Positions 41,116 to 51,820 of a DNA stretch of 64,000 nucleotides are shown in pieces. The notes below the pieces were generated by a model. That model did not search any database. It was not told the origin of the DNA and saw only the letters and a list, made by a program, of their open reading frames with translations. A program made the translations under genes and the position numbers. Position 1 is the stretch's first letter. Each line of letters begins with the position of its first letter. The DNA lies in assembly GCF_028736035.1 (NCBI RefSeq), contig NZ_CP117866.1, forward strand, positions 4,402,001 to 4,466,000, given 5' to 3'. The stretch comes from Streptomyces sp. T12. Lineage in GTDB: Bacteria > Actinomycetota > Actinomycetes > Streptomycetales > Streptomycetaceae.

Positions 41116-43344
41116 TTATAGTGCGGTGATGGTCCACAGCAGGTTGTTGCTGTTGTTCCAGGTCCACTGCTTGGTGACGGACCCCGAGGCCACGTTGCCG
41201 CCGCTGTCGAGGACCCGTCCCGTGGTGCGGTTGGCTATGGAGTACTGGCCGTCGCCGCGGTGGGTGATCGTCCACTGCTGGTTGGTGTGGCCGTTCCACT
41301 CCAGTTGTCTGCACGCCGCGCCGTTGCTGGTCGCGCCCCAGCCGTCGGCGACCATGCCGTTGGTGCGGTTCTCCAGCTTGTAGTAGCCGTTACCGAGGTC
41401 GATCGCGTGCCACTGCAGGTTGTTGCTGCCGTCCCAGGTCCACTGCTTGAGGTTGGACCCGCCGGCCACGTTCCCTCCGCTGTCCAGGGCCAGGCCGCTG
41501 GTGACGTTGGTGATCCTGAACCACGTCGACGGGTTGAACATCACCTTCAGTGATTCGATGCTGTCGTTCTGGCCGGTGACCCGCAGGTCGGCGTTGTCGG
41601 CCGCGAACGTCCACGACGTGCCGCTGAAGTTGTCCCCGGAGTAGGCGACGATCTGGTGTCCCGGAGCGGGGCGCAGCGAGGAGATGCTGTTCGGGGAGAT
41701 CCCGGCGAGGGCGAGCTGGTCGGCGGTGTAGCTGCCGAGGGCGAGCACGGCGGTGTCCCCGGAGTAGCCGACGTCCCCGAACACCACGGCGCCCGCGACC
41801 GGGCGCAGGCTGGGGATCTGGCCGGAGAAGGTGAACTTCAGGACGTAGGCCTCGGCGGAGAAGGGTGCCGAGGAAGGCAGGGTGACCTGCAGTCCGGACG
41901 CGCTCTGGGTCGGGGTGGCGAGGTTGATGTAGGTGCCGGCGGTCGAGTCGAGCAACTTCACCGAGGTCAGCGTGGACAGGTTGATCCTGCCGGAGTTCAG
42001 CGTCTTGATCGTCAGGGAGCTGCCGGGCCAGCCCAGGACGGTGGCGTAGAGGGCGTTGTTCGCCTTGTTGCGAGTGAAGCGGATGTCCTGCGCGGTGCCT
42101 GACGTCGGTTCCGCGAAGGTGCTGCCGCCCATCTTCGTGGGGCCCTCGCCGTACGCGGTCCAGGCGCGGGTCGAGTAGACCGACTCCCCGAAGCGCTGGA
42201 GGTAGTCGCCGATGCCGAGCAGCAGGTCGCGCTGTGCCTGGGGGATGGTGCCGTCGGCCTTGGGGGCGATGTTCAGCAGCACGTTGCCGTTCTTGCTGAC
42301 CCGGTCGATGAACGAGTGCAGCAGCTGCTTGACGGTGTAGTAGCCGATGCCCTCGGTGTAGCACCAGCTGGTGCTGGAGACACTGTCGTCGGTGAGCCAG
42401 TAGGGCGCGGTGAGGTCGGCCGGGCCACCGCGCTCGTAGTCGAAGACGGCGCCCTTGGGGTTGAAGCCGTCCTTGTAGGTGGCGACGACCTCTTTGCCCC
42501 ACGCGTTGGCCTGGTTGTAGTAGTACGACAGGAAGTTCAGCCGCTGTGTCTCGTCGACCGCGTCCATCTTGAAGTCCTGCCAGAGGATGTCCGGCTGCGC
42601 CCGGTCGATGACCTCCTTGAGCTTGTCGTACCAGAGCTGGTTCTCCTGGGCCGAGCCCAGTTGGCCGTAGAGCTTCTTCAGGCTCGGGTCCGACTGCGTC
42701 GGCGCGTACTGGAAGAAGCCGGTGAAGTTGTAGGCATGGTGCATCGCCACCAGCAGCTTCAGGTTCTTGGCGCGGATGGCGTCGGTGAACAGGTCCAGCA
42801 GGTCGAGCCCCGGGCCCTTGTCCACCGAGTTCCACTCATTGACCTGGCTGTCCCACATCGAGTAGCCGTCGTGGTGCTCGGCGACCGGCCCGGCGTACTT
42901 CGCCCCGGCGTCCACGAACAGCTGCGCCCACTCGTCGGGATCGAAGTTGCCGCCGGCCGACTTCAGCTTCGGCGCGAACTCCCTGTGGTTGTCCGCCAGG
43001 TCGTTCGCCCCGTTGATGAAGTTGTGGTACGGCCACGCGGACGGGCTGCCGTAGGTGGCCACGTGGTGCTGGTTCGCGTTGCTGTTGTTCTGGTACATGT
43101 GCCGCGGGTACCACTCGCTCTCGAACGCCGGCACGCTGAAGACGCCCCAGTGGAAGTAGATGCCGAACTTGGCGTCCTTGAACCACTCGGGGGCCGCCGG
43201 GTGCTGGTCGACGGAGTCCCAGGTGGGTGTGTAGGTGGTGGGTGCGGCCTGGGCGGTGCCGGCGCCGAACACGCCCCCGGCGACGGTCGCCGCCGCTACG
43301 GCCGTGGCACCGGCCAGGAACTGACGTCTGTTGATGTGTGACAC
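41116..43344 (-). CDS. Secreted alpha-L-fucosidase (GH29) with lectin-type modules
   Basis: 742 aa. A Tat signal (NRRQFLAG then a hydrophobic run ending AQA-A) marks export in folded form. The GH29 domain spans about 40-400: FGIYFHWGVFSVPAFESEWY, EHHDGYSMWDS and ILWQDFKMD, whose Asp257 fits the catalytic nucleophile. A beta-sandwich follows, then a beta/gamma-crystallin-like segment near 510-610. The last 130 residues are a ricin-B/CBM13-like module with repeated GN(V)A.GS..KQWTW and N.LLW/LQW motifs. It would release L-fucose from plant or host glycans for the ABC system encoded at 45781-49483. Confidence 0.9.
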   Translation of the reverse strand: MSHINRRQFLAGATAVAAATVAGGVFGAGTAQAAPTTYTPTWDSVDQHPAAPEWFKDAKFGIYFHWGVFSVPAFESEWYPRHMYQNNSNANQHHVATYGSPSAWPYHNFINGANDLADNHREFAPKLKSAGGNFDPDEWAQLFVDAGAKYAGPVAEHHDGYSMWDSQVNEWNSVDKGPGLDLLDLFTDAIRAKNLKLLVAMHHAYNFTGFFQYAPTQSDPSLKKLYGQLGSAQENQLWYDKLKEVIDRAQPDILWQDFKMDAVDETQRLNFLSYYYNQANAWGKEVVATYKDGFNPKGAVFDYERGGPADLTAPYWLTDDSVSSTSWCYTEGIGYYTVKQLLHSFIDRVSKNGNVLLNIAPKADGTIPQAQRDLLLGIGDYLQRFGESVYSTRAWTAYGEGPTKMGGSTFAEPTSGTAQDIRFTRNKANNALYATVLGWPGSSLTIKTLNSGRINLSTLTSVKLLDSTAGTYINLATPTQSASGLQVTLPSSAPFSAEAYVLKFTFSGQIPSLRPVAGAVVFGDVGYSGDTAVLALGSYTADQLALAGISPNSISSLRPAPGHQIVAYSGDNFSGTSWTFAADNADLRVTGQNDSIESLKVMFNPSTWFRITNVTSGLALDSGGNVAGGSNLKQWTWDGSNNLQWHAIDLGNGYYKLENRTNGMVADGWGATSNGAACRQLEWNGHTNQQWTITHRGDGQYSIANRTTGRVLDSGGNVASGSVTKQWTWNNSNNLLWTITAL

Positions 43345-43446
43345 CGGGGGCCTCCAAGGCGGCTGGTTGGTGCGGTCGTGAGTGCGGGGCGGGGAAGGAG
43401 GGGCACGGGTGCGGGCGCGCCTGCTCAGGCACGCCCGCGGGAACCG

Positions 43447-45303
43447 TCAGCCGGGGGCGGTCGCGGACCACTTCTGGTTGGGGTTGCCGGTGCAGCTCCA
43501 CAGCTGCACCGGGGAACCGTTCGCCGTGCCGTGGCCGGTCACGTCGAGGCAGAGACCGGACTGGTCGTTGGTGACGCTGCCGTCCGCGTGGAAGGTCCAC
43601 TTCTGGCTGGTGTGGCCGTTGCAGTCCCAGGTGATGACCTTGGTGCCGTTCGCCGTACCGTTACCCGAGGCGCCCAGGCACTTCCCGGCGATCCGCAGCT
43701 CACGGTCGGCGGAGTAGAGGTACGACTGGTTGGTGTTGCCGGAGCCGCAGTCCCAGATGTACTGCTGCACGCCGTTGGCCGGGTTGCCGCGGTCGTCGAG
43801 GCACCGGTTGGAGCCCTGCCCGACGAGCTGCGCGGCGCCGTTCTGGGCGCTCTTGGTGAAGGTCACCGTGGCACCGGCGGGCAGGGTGTACTGGAAGGAC
43901 CCGTCTCCGTTCCACGTGGTGGTGAAGGTGGTCGCGCTGGAGTTGTTGTTGTGGGCGACCAGCACTTCGCTGCCGTCGGGGTTCTTGTACGCCTGGGCCC
44001 AGACGTTGCCGCCGTCGCTGTAGCCGATGCGGGTGGCACCAGGGACGACGAACTTCGAGAACTGGCCGAGCTGGTAGTAGTTGTCGGTGTAGGTGGGCTT
44101 GCCGGTCGCCTGGTCGATGGTGACCAGTCCGGTGCACTTCTCGCAGCCGACGCCCATCTTGGGGCCGCCGTTGGTGTCCAGGGCCAGGTTCCACAGGAGT
44201 ACGCCGTTGGCCCAGTTGAAGGTGGACTCCAGGGTGAGCTGGGCGGCGTTCATCGGCGCGATGCCCGGCCCGGTGGAGCACTCGCTCTCGTAGAGCCTCT
44301 TGTCGGGGTAGGAGTTGTGGATGGTGGTCATGTTGCGCAGGTCATTGCGGTAGCAGTGCCACGCGGTGCCGTACGTCGCGTCGCGGGCTGCCTGGTTGGC
44401 CATCAGCGTGTTGGCGTAGTTGACGTTCACGTGGTCGGCGTCGGCGCCCAGGATCTTCGTGTCGTCCAGGCCGGCCTGCTTCAGCGCCGGGGCGAGGTGG
44501 TCGGCGATGAAGCGTGCCTCGTCGGCGGCGGGCCACAGCATCGCCGAGTAGGAGGGCGGCGAGATCGTCGGCTCGTTCTGCGGGGTGACGCCCCAGACCT
44601 TGACGCCCTTGGCCTTGTACTCCTGGAGGAACTTCACGTAGTAGTTCGCGAGCGGGCCGTACATGTCGGCCTTCAGGGTGCCGTTGCCCGCGCCCAGCAT
44701 CGTGTTGGTGGTCTTCATCCAGGCCGGCGGACTCCAGTTGTTGGCGAAGAGCTTCATCTGCGGGTTGAGCGCCTGGGCCTGCTTGATGACCGGGATGACG
44801 TACGCGTCGTCGTGCGCGGTGGAGAAGTTGGTGAGGTTCGGGTCGGCGACGCCGCCGTTGTCGTCGTAGGAGTAGGTGCCGGGGCTGGAGGGCGGGGTCG
44901 CGGTGTAGTCCGAGGAGCCCATCGGTACCCGCATCAGCGACAGGCCGATGCCTGAGCCCCTGCTGAACAGGTCTCTCATCACCCGGTCCCGGGTGGCCGC
45001 GTCGAGCTTGTTCTGCAGCAGGTAGGTGGAGGTGTCGGTGAAGGAGGCACCGAAACCGTCGATGGTCTGGAACGTCTTCGAGTCGTCCACCGTGAGGTTC
45101 ACGGCGCCCAAGGACACCGGACCCAGGGTGATGCCGGGCTGCGGGGTCAGGGCCTGACTGAGGTCCGACGTCGTCAGGGTCACCCCGATCACGGTGTCCG
45201 CGGCGTGGGCCGGTGTCGCCAGCACGGCCATGCCGCCTGTGGCGGCCAGGGTCAGCGCGGTGATCTGCGCACCGACCGTGCGGAAACGACTTCTGAGATG
45301 CAT
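43447..45303 (-). CDS. Secreted GH30-family glycosidase with ricin-type module
   Basis: 618 aa from ATG 45303. Sec signal ending PAHA-A. The GH30 catalytic region spans about 75-480: FQTIDGFGASFTDTSTYLL, LFANNWSPPAWMKT, acid/base Glu244 in GVTPQNEP, nucleophile Glu341 in LYESECS. This pattern fits the GH30 subfamily containing streptomycete endo-beta-1,6-galactanases. The C-terminal 130 residues are a CBM13-like beta-trefoil with three QxW-like repeats. It precedes the fucosidase on the same strand, so both may attack fucosylated arabinogalactan. Confidence 0.88.
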   Translation of the reverse strand: MHLRSRFRTVGAQITALTLAATGGMAVLATPAHAADTVIGVTLTTSDLSQALTPQPGITLGPVSLGAVNLTVDDSKTFQTIDGFGASFTDTSTYLLQNKLDAATRDRVMRDLFSRGSGIGLSLMRVPMGSSDYTATPPSSPGTYSYDDNGGVADPNLTNFSTAHDDAYVIPVIKQAQALNPQMKLFANNWSPPAWMKTTNTMLGAGNGTLKADMYGPLANYYVKFLQEYKAKGVKVWGVTPQNEPTISPPSYSAMLWPAADEARFIADHLAPALKQAGLDDTKILGADADHVNVNYANTLMANQAARDATYGTAWHCYRNDLRNMTTIHNSYPDKRLYESECSTGPGIAPMNAAQLTLESTFNWANGVLLWNLALDTNGGPKMGVGCEKCTGLVTIDQATGKPTYTDNYYQLGQFSKFVVPGATRIGYSDGGNVWAQAYKNPDGSEVLVAHNNNSSATTFTTTWNGDGSFQYTLPAGATVTFTKSAQNGAAQLVGQGSNRCLDDRGNPANGVQQYIWDCGSGNTNQSYLYSADRELRIAGKCLGASGNGTANGTKVITWDCNGHTSQKWTFHADGSVTNDQSGLCLDVTGHGTANGSPVQLWSCTGNPNQKWSATAPG

Positions 45304-45780
45304 GGAGGATCCCTCTTCGTCCAAGGGGAAGGCAGAGGACACACCGGGGCGCGGTGGCCGTGGGGCTCGGGTGCCCGGTGTTACGGACGAAGGTCGGGCA
45401 CGTATCCGGCCGATGTCAACGGTTCGAAGGGATGAAAAGCCGTCCCTTGCAAGCCATTTGATGGTTTCGATACTGATTTGTCCTACTTGCTCGCCCCGAG
45501 ACATGCCATGTCTCCGCGTGCAGCACTCCCGGGACCCGCACGCACAGCAATGCCGACGTCACGATCCGCATCATTGATGGGATGGATCAAGATCCAGTAA
45601 GGCACGTGACTTAAATGGAATGTCTTCTGACCTGGGCATTCACAAAAGCCCCTCTTGAGACCCTAGACACGTCCCTCGTGCATCGATTACATACATCCCA
45701 TCTCTCGACGGGAGTGGCACTCACCCGCCGCACAGCGCGGCGTCGCCCGTCATCCATCCGCTCAGCCCGAGGAACACCCG
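45304..45780. promoter_or_regulatory. Divergent control region of the fucose locus
   Basis: 477 bases between the secreted-enzyme genes and the ABC importer genes. Two symmetric sites stand out: AAGCCATTTGATGGTTT (45451-45467, near-perfect) and TGGATCAAGATCCA (45583-45596, perfect 14-bp). Either could bind the locus GntR-type regulator (56758-57459). Confidence 0.45.
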
Positions 45781-46845
45781 ATGAGACTCAGAACCACCGC
45801 CTGCTCAGTCGCCGCCGCCCTCTCCGCACTGGCGCTGCTCACCGCCTGCGGCGGGGACGCGCAGACCTCGACCACGGCGAGCGACAAGCCGCTGGTCGGC
45901 GTCGACTACCCGCGTTCCGACACCGACTTCTGGAACTCGTACATCAAGTACTCCCCCCAGTTCGCCAAGGAGCTGGGCCTCGACCTGAAGACCACCAACT
46001 CGCAGAACGACGTCGCCAAGCTGACCGCCAACGCCCAGACCTTCATCAGCCAGGGCGTCAAGGGCCTGGCGATGGCCCCGCAGGACACGGCCGCGATCGC
46101 GCCGACGCTGGCGCAGCTGGAAGCGAAGAAGATCCCGGTCGTCACCGTGGACACCCGGCCCGACACCGGCAAGGTCTACATGGTGGTCCGGGCCGACAAC
46201 CGGGCGTACGGCGAGAAGGCGTGCCAGTACCTCGGCACCCAGCTCGGCGGCAAGGGCAAGGTCGTCATGCTCCAGGGCGGCCTCGACTCCATCAACGGCC
46301 GTGACCGCACCGAGGCGTTCAACGACTGCATGAAGAAGAACTACCCGGACATCAAGGTCTTCGGTGAGGCCACCAACTGGGACGGCGCCGTCGCCGCCCA
46401 GAAGCTCCAGACGCGCCTGACCCAGCACCCGGACATCAAGGGCGTCTACATGCAGTCCAGCTTCGCCCTGTCCGGCACGCTGCAGGTCCTCAAGCAGAAG
46501 GGCCTTCTCGTCGACCCCAAGGACAAGAAGCACGTCTTCGTCGTCTCCAACGACGGCATCCCCGAGGAACTCAGGAACATCGCCGAGGGCAAGATCGACG
46601 CCACCGTCTCCCAGCCGGCCGACCTCTACGCCAAGTACGCCCTGTACTACCTGAAGGCCGCGATCGACGGGAAGACGTTCAAGCCCGGCAAGACCGATCA
46701 CGACAGCACGATCATCCAGGTCCGCGACGGCCTGCTGGAGGACCAGCTCTCCGCACCGCTCGTCACCGCCGACGGCGGCACCTACGGCGGTGTACCCAGC
46801 CTGAAGAGCGACGACACGTCGCTGTGGGGCAACAACCTCGGCTGA
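45781..46845 (+). CDS. Sugar ABC transporter substrate-binding lipoprotein
   Basis: 354 aa. Lipoprotein signal with LLTACGG lipobox. The periplasmic-binding-protein type 1 fold is visible: LVGVDYPRSDTDFWNSYI, GVKGLAMAPQDTAAIAPTL, KGKVVMLQGGLDSINGRDRT, and HVFVVSNDGIPEELRNI with hinge region. RbsB/XylF-like. First gene of the importer set; ligand presumably L-fucose by context. Confidence 0.92.
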   Translation: MRLRTTACSVAAALSALALLTACGGDAQTSTTASDKPLVGVDYPRSDTDFWNSYIKYSPQFAKELGLDLKTTNSQNDVAKLTANAQTFISQGVKGLAMAPQDTAAIAPTLAQLEAKKIPVVTVDTRPDTGKVYMVVRADNRAYGEKACQYLGTQLGGKGKVVMLQGGLDSINGRDRTEAFNDCMKKNYPDIKVFGEATNWDGAVAAQKLQTRLTQHPDIKGVYMQSSFALSGTLQVLKQKGLLVDPKDKKHVFVVSNDGIPEELRNIAEGKIDATVSQPADLYAKYALYYLKAAIDGKTFKPGKTDHDSTIIQVRDGLLEDQLSAPLVTADGGTYGGVPSLKSDDTSLWGNNLG

Positions 46846-46884
46846 CCGGCGTCATCAACTCATGACTAGTACAAGGTGGTTGAG

Positions 46885-48447
46885 ATGAGCGACGGGGAAC
46901 GAGCAGTCACCCCCGCGCCCGGCCCGGTGGACAGCGGGCGGGCCCCGGCGGGCCCGCCCGTGGTCGAGGCGACGGGCATAGTCAAGCGATTCGGTCCGAC
47001 GGTGGCCCTGAACGGCGCCCGGATCGTCATCAGGCCGGGCGAGACCCACGCGCTCGTCGGCCGCAACGGCGCCGGCAAGTCGACCCTGGTGTCCGTCCTC
47101 ACCGGGCTCCAGGCCCCCGACGAGGGGACGGTGACCTTCGGAGGCGAGCCGGTCCCCCGGCTCGGCGACCGCGACGCCTGGCGGCAGCGCGTGGCCTGCG
47201 TCTACCAGAAGTCGACGATCATCCCCACGCTGACCGTCGGCGAGAACATCTTCCTGAACCGGCACGACCACGGACGCAACCGGCTCATCAGCTGGCAGGG
47301 TGTACGCCGCCGGGCCCAGGAGTTGCTGACGACGTGGTCGGTCGAAGTGGATCCGCAGACGCCCGCGGGCGATCTCAGCGTGGAGCAGCGGCAGTTCGTG
47401 GAGATCGCGCGTGCGTTGTCCTTCGGTGCGCGGTTCATCATCCTCGACGAACCCACCGCCCAGCTGGACGGGGCCGCGATCCAGCGGCTCTTCGACCGGA
47501 TTCGCGACCTGCAACGCCAGGGCGTCACCTTCCTGTTCATCAGCCACCATCTTCAGGAGATCTACGAGATCTGCGACATGGTGACGGTGTTCCGCGACGC
47601 CCGGCACATCGTGACGGCGCCGGTCGCTGAACTGCCCCGCACCGAGCTCGTCGCCGCCATGACCGGCGAGACGGCGGCCGGTCCGCGCGGGGATCGGGCG
47701 AGCACACTCGACCCCGGTGCCACGGCCGCGCTGAGCGTCCGCGGCCTGAGCGCCGGCACCTACGGTGACGTCACCTTCCAGGTGAGCGCCGGGGAGATCG
47801 TGGGACTCGCCGGAGCCGCCGGCAGCGGACGTACCGAGGTCGCCGAGACCGTCGTAGGACTGAGGGCCGCGGAAACCGGCGAGGTGGAGATCGCCGGCAA
47901 CCGCCCCCGCTCCGGCAGTGTGCCCGCCGCGCTCGCCGCCGGCGCCGGGTTCGTCCCGCAGGATCGGCACCACCAGGGTTTCGTCCCCGACATGTCGATC
48001 GCGGACAACGCCACGCTGTCGGTGCCCAAGCGGCTGGGGGCCAACGGGTTCCTGAGCCGCGGCCGTCGCGACGGACTCGCCAGGGAGATGATCGAGCGGC
48101 TGGCGATCAAGACCCCCGGTCCCGAACTGCCCGTCTCCGCCCTCTCCGGAGGCAACCAGCAGAAGGTCGTCATGGCCCGCGCCCTCGCCGACGACCCGAA
48201 GCTCCTGGTCCTGATCAACCCGACCGCGGGCGTGGACGTGCGCTCCAAGGAGTTCCTCCTCGGCAAGGTCGAGGAGACCGCGGACGCCGGCACCGGAGTG
48301 CTCATCGCCTCCGACGAACTCGACGACCTGCGCATGTGCGACCGGGTTCTGGTGATGTTCCAGGGCCGTGTGACCAACGAAATCGCCCGCGGCTGGCACG
48401 ACCACGATCTGGTGGCCGCCATGGAAGGAGTCGACCTCGATGCCTGA
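46885..48447 (+). CDS. Sugar ABC transporter ATP-binding protein (two ABC domains)
   Basis: 520 aa from ATG 46885 (GTG 46876 is in frame). Two nucleotide-binding domains as in RbsA/MglA. The first has GRNGAGKST, signature LSVEQRQFVEIARAL and FIILDEPTAQLDG. The second has a degenerate Walker A GAAGSGRTE, signature LSGGNQQKVVMARAL and LLVLINPTAGVD, in which Asn replaces the catalytic Glu region, as is usual for this type. Overlaps the permease gene by 8 bases. Confidence 0.92.
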   Translation: MSDGERAVTPAPGPVDSGRAPAGPPVVEATGIVKRFGPTVALNGARIVIRPGETHALVGRNGAGKSTLVSVLTGLQAPDEGTVTFGGEPVPRLGDRDAWRQRVACVYQKSTIIPTLTVGENIFLNRHDHGRNRLISWQGVRRRAQELLTTWSVEVDPQTPAGDLSVEQRQFVEIARALSFGARFIILDEPTAQLDGAAIQRLFDRIRDLQRQGVTFLFISHHLQEIYEICDMVTVFRDARHIVTAPVAELPRTELVAAMTGETAAGPRGDRASTLDPGATAALSVRGLSAGTYGDVTFQVSAGEIVGLAGAAGSGRTEVAETVVGLRAAETGEVEIAGNRPRSGSVPAALAAGAGFVPQDRHHQGFVPDMSIADNATLSVPKRLGANGFLSRGRRDGLAREMIERLAIKTPGPELPVSALSGGNQQKVVMARALADDPKLLVLINPTAGVDVRSKEFLLGKVEETADAGTGVLIASDELDDLRMCDRVLVMFQGRVTNEIARGWHDHDLVAAMEGVDLDA

Positions 48448-49483
48448 GACCGTCCTCGCGGACACCACACCGCCGGACGCCGCCCCCGCGGCCGTCAAGC
48501 AGCCCGGTCTGATCGGCGGCCGGATCCCACTGGCCCGGCTGCGCGACCTCGCGCTGGTACCGGCGATCGTGGTCATCGCGATCGTCGGACAGATCGTCAA
48601 CCCGGTCTTCCTGCAGGCCGACAACCTCATCAACGTCCTGCAGACCATGTCCGAGATCGCCCTGCTGGTCCTCGCCCAGACGATGGTCCTGATCGTCAAG
48701 AAGATGGACCTGTCGCTTGAGTCGACCATGGGCCTAGCGCCCGGCGTCGCGGCGTGGCTGGTCGTGCCGACCGGCGCCGGACACGGCCTGGGGCTGCTGC
48801 CCGGCGCCTGGTCCGTCCCCGTCACCCTCGCCGTCGGCGTGCTCATCGGTGTGGTCAACGCCCTGCTGATCATCCGCTTCGGGCTCAACGGCTTCATCGT
48901 CACCCTCGGCATGCTGATCGTGCTGCGCGGCATCCTCACCGGAATCTCCGGTGGCCAGACCTTCTTCCAGCTGCCGGAGTCCATGCTCTACCTGGGTACC
49001 GCGCAATGGTTCGGGATGCCCGCGTCGATCTGGGTCTGCCTGGTGCTGTTCGCCGTTGCCATCGTCGTGCTGGGCTGGACCAGCTTCGGCCGCTCCCTGT
49101 ACGCCATCGGCGGCAACGTCGACGCCGCGAAGGCGGCCGGCATCCGCACCGACCGGGTGCTGTGGATCGTCATCGTCGCCGGCAGCCTGCTCGCCGCTCT
49201 CGCCGGACTGCTGCTGTCCGGACGCCTGGCCTCGGTCGCGTCGGCGCAGGGCAACGGCTACATCTTCACCGTGTTCGCAGCGGCCGTCATCGGCGGCATC
49301 AGTCTCAACGGCGGCAAGGGCACCATGTTCGGCGCCTTCACCGGCATCCTGCTGCTCTTCATGATCCAGAACGTGCTCACCCTCGCCGGAGTCCCGGCCC
49401 AGTGGATCGGCGCCCTCAACGGCCTGATCATCCTTGTCGCCCTGATCATCTCGCGCATCACCGGCGGCAAGGTCCAGGAGTGA
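48440..49483 (+). CDS. Sugar ABC transporter permease
   Basis: 347 aa from ATG 48440. About nine to ten membrane helices with the branched-chain/ribose permease signature: [40 protein letters not shown] (the coupling loop) and [20 protein letters not shown]. Partner of the binding lipoprotein and two-domain ATPase immediately upstream. Confidence 0.92.
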   Translation: MPETVLADTTPPDAAPAAVKQPGLIGGRIPLARLRDLALVPAIVVIAIVGQIVNPVFLQADNLINVLQTMSEIALLVLAQTMVLIVKKMDLSLESTMGLAPGVAAWLVVPTGAGHGLGLLPGAWSVPVTLAVGVLIGVVNALLIIRFGLNGFIVTLGMLIVLRGILTGISGGQTFFQLPESMLYLGTAQWFGMPASIWVCLVLFAVAIVVLGWTSFGRSLYAIGGNVDAAKAAGIRTDRVLWIVIVAGSLLAALAGLLLSGRLASVASAQGNGYIFTVFAAAVIGGISLNGGKGTMFGAFTGILLLFMIQNVLTLAGVPAQWIGALNGLIILVALIISRITGGKVQE

Positions 49484-49593
49484 CTCCGGGCGGCCGCCGC
49501 CGGATCCGCCTCACCCGCACGGCCGCCGGACTCCCCGTCGTTCCCCATCTCGTCGCAGGGGCGTTCCCGCCCTCTGCCCCCACAGGAGTTGCC

Positions 49594-50919
49594 ATGTCCT
49601 CCGCTGTGCCCGCATCCGCCCGCATCACCGCCCTGGACGTCCTCGACGTACGTTTCCCGACGTCCGAGCACCTGGACGGGTCCGACGCGATGAACCCCGA
49701 GCCCGACTACTCGGCCGCTTACGTCGTCCTGCGCACCGACGCCGGAGACGGACTGGAGGGCCACGCCCTGGCCTTCACCACCGGCCGCGGCAACGACGCG
49801 CAGGCCGCCGCCATCGCGACCCTCGCCCCGCATGTGGTAGGGCTCTCGGTCGAGGAAGTCTGCGCGGACCTCGGCGCGTTCTCCCGCACCCTGGTCCACG
49901 ACCCCCAACTGCGCTGGCTGGGACCGGAGAAGGGCGCCATCCACATGGCGACCGGCGCGGTCGTCAACGCCGCCTGGGACCTGGCGGCCAAGCGCGCCGG
50001 CAAGCCCGTCTGGCGCTTCCTCGCGGAGATGTCGCCCGAAGAGCTGGTCGCCCAGGTCGACTTCCGCTGGCTCAGCGACGCCCTCACCCCCGAGGAGGCG
50101 CTGGACATCCTGCTCCGCGCCGAACCCGGCCGCCAGCAGCGCATCACCCGCCTGCTGGAGAGCGGTTACCCCGCCTACACCACCACACCGGGCTGGCTCG
50201 GCTACTCCGACGAGAAGCTGGCCCGCCTCGCCCGCGAGGCCGTTGCCGACGGCTTCACCCAGATCAAGCTGAAGGTGGGCGCCGACCTGGAGGACGACGT
50301 ACGGCGGATGCGCACCGCCCGCGAGACGGTCGGCGACGGCATCCGCATCGCCGTCGACGCCAACCAGAGATGGGACGTCCAGCCCGCCATCGAGTGGATG
50401 CGCGCGCTGGCCCCCTACGAACCGTACTGGATCGAGGAACCCACCTCCCCCGACGACATCCTCGGCCATGCGGCGGTCCGCAAGGCCGTCAGCCCCGTCA
50501 AGGTCGCCACCGGGGAACACGTGGCCAACCGGGTCGTCTTCAAGCAGCTGTTGCAGGCCGGCGCGGTGGACATCGTGCAGATCGACTCCGCCCGGGTCGG
50601 GGGCGTCAACGAGAACATCGCGATCCTGCTGCTCGCCGCGAAGTTCGGCGTGCCGGTCTGCCCGCACGCGGGCGGAGTCGGCCTGTGCGAGATGGTCCAG
50701 CACCTGTCGATGTTCGACTACGTCGCCGTCTCCGGCACGCTCGAGGACCGGGTCATCGAGTACGTCGACCACCTGCACGAGCACTTCGTCGACCCGGTTC
50801 GCATCGCCGACGGCCACTACCTCGCACCCGAACTCCCCGGCCTGGGCGCCCAGATGCACCCGGAGTCGCTCAAGGAGTACACCTACCCCGACGGCCCGGT
50901 CTGGATCTCCCGTGTCTGA
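49594..50919 (+). CDS. L-fuconate dehydratase (enolase superfamily)
   Basis: 441 aa from ATG 49594, with CAGGAG upstream. Active-site landmarks: the KxK pair in IKLKVGAD, metal ligands in [17 protein letters not shown] and TGEHVANR, and the His base in [11 protein letters not shown]. The N-terminal [20 protein letters not shown] and FTTGRGND closely match bacterial L-fuconate dehydratases. It converts L-fuconate to 2-keto-3-deoxy-L-fuconate. Its neighbours (lactonase, FucU) support this substrate. Confidence 0.93.
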   Translation: MSSAVPASARITALDVLDVRFPTSEHLDGSDAMNPEPDYSAAYVVLRTDAGDGLEGHALAFTTGRGNDAQAAAIATLAPHVVGLSVEEVCADLGAFSRTLVHDPQLRWLGPEKGAIHMATGAVVNAAWDLAAKRAGKPVWRFLAEMSPEELVAQVDFRWLSDALTPEEALDILLRAEPGRQQRITRLLESGYPAYTTTPGWLGYSDEKLARLAREAVADGFTQIKLKVGADLEDDVRRMRTARETVGDGIRIAVDANQRWDVQPAIEWMRALAPYEPYWIEEPTSPDDILGHAAVRKAVSPVKVATGEHVANRVVFKQLLQAGAVDIVQIDSARVGGVNENIAILLLAAKFGVPVCPHAGGVGLCEMVQHLSMFDYVAVSGTLEDRVIEYVDHLHEHFVDPVRIADGHYLAPELPGLGAQMHPESLKEYTYPDGPVWISRV

Positions 50920-51820
50920 CACCGCTGAACTCGTGGATTCCCACCACCATGTGTGGAATCTCGGCCACCGCCCCCAGCCCTGGCTGGAGGATCCCGGCCA
51001 CGAGCCCATCCGCCGCACCTTTGACACCGCTGGCCTGCGATCGGCCGCGACCCGGCCGATCGCCGGCCACCGTCTGGACACCACGGTGGTCGTCCAGTGC
51101 CTGACCTCCCTGCCCGAGACGCGCGAACTCCTGACCCTGGCCGACAAGGACCCGCTGGTCGGCGCGGTCGTCGGCTGGGTGGACCTGACCAGCCTCGCCA
51201 TCGGGGAGATCCTCGACGAACTGTGTGCCGGACCAGGAGGCTCGTACCTGCGCGCCGTGCGGCACGTCGTCCAGGGCGAACAGGACCCGGAGTGGCTGCA
51301 ACGCCCTGTCGTCGAACGGGGGTTGCGGACGGTCGGCGAGCGCGGGCTCGGTTACGACGTCCTGGTCCGCAGCCACCAGCTCGGCCAGGCAGTCCGCCTG
51401 GCCGAGCGCCTCCCCGAACTGCCGCTGGTCCTCGACCACGCCGGCAAGCCCCCCATCGTCGGCGGTGACCTGGCCGACTGGGAACGACAGGTGCGGCAGC
51501 TCGCCGGACATCCGCAGGTGCGGTGCAAGGTGTCGGGCCTGGTCACCGAGGCCGAGTGGGAGAAGTGGACCACCGTCGACATCCGGCCGGTGTGGAACGT
51601 ACTGCTCTCCGCGTTCGGCCCGCAGCGGCTGATGTTCGGTTCCGACTGGCCCGTCTGCACACTCGCGGGTGGCTGGAACCGGTGGGCGGAAACCGTCGAG
51701 AAACTGCTGGCGGACTGCTCCGAGAGAGAGACCCGGTCGATCCTCGCCGGCACCGCGACCGACTTCTACCGACTCAGCCCACCGGAGACGACACGCGAAA
51801 GGACACCGCCGTGCTCCTGA
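50912..51820 (+). CDS. Amidohydrolase-family L-fucono-lactonase
   Basis: 302 aa from GTG 50912, overlapping the dehydratase by 8 bases. Amidohydrolase_2 landmarks: VDSHHHVWN (HxH metal pair), [19 protein letters not shown] and FGSDWPVCT (final Asp). These are shared with fuconolactone hydrolases. It would open L-fucono-1,5-lactone made by the sugar dehydrogenase. Context is the chief support for the substrate. Confidence 0.88.
   Translation: MSDTAELVDSHHHVWNLGHRPQPWLEDPGHEPIRRTFDTAGLRSAATRPIAGHRLDTTVVVQCLTSLPETRELLTLADKDPLVGAVVGWVDLTSLAIGEILDELCAGPGGSYLRAVRHVVQGEQDPEWLQRPVVERGLRTVGERGLGYDVLVRSHQLGQAVRLAERLPELPLVLDHAGKPPIVGGDLADWERQVRQLAGHPQVRCKVSGLVTEAEWEKWTTVDIRPVWNVLLSAFGPQRLMFGSDWPVCTLAGGWNRWAETVEKLLADCSERETRSILAGTATDFYRLSPPETTRERTPPCS

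Noticed and set aside
42316..44955. Long plus-strand frames opposite the GH29 and GH30 genes
   Set aside because: Val/Gly/Arg-rich shadows without motifs; the minus strand encodes two complete secreted glycosidases.
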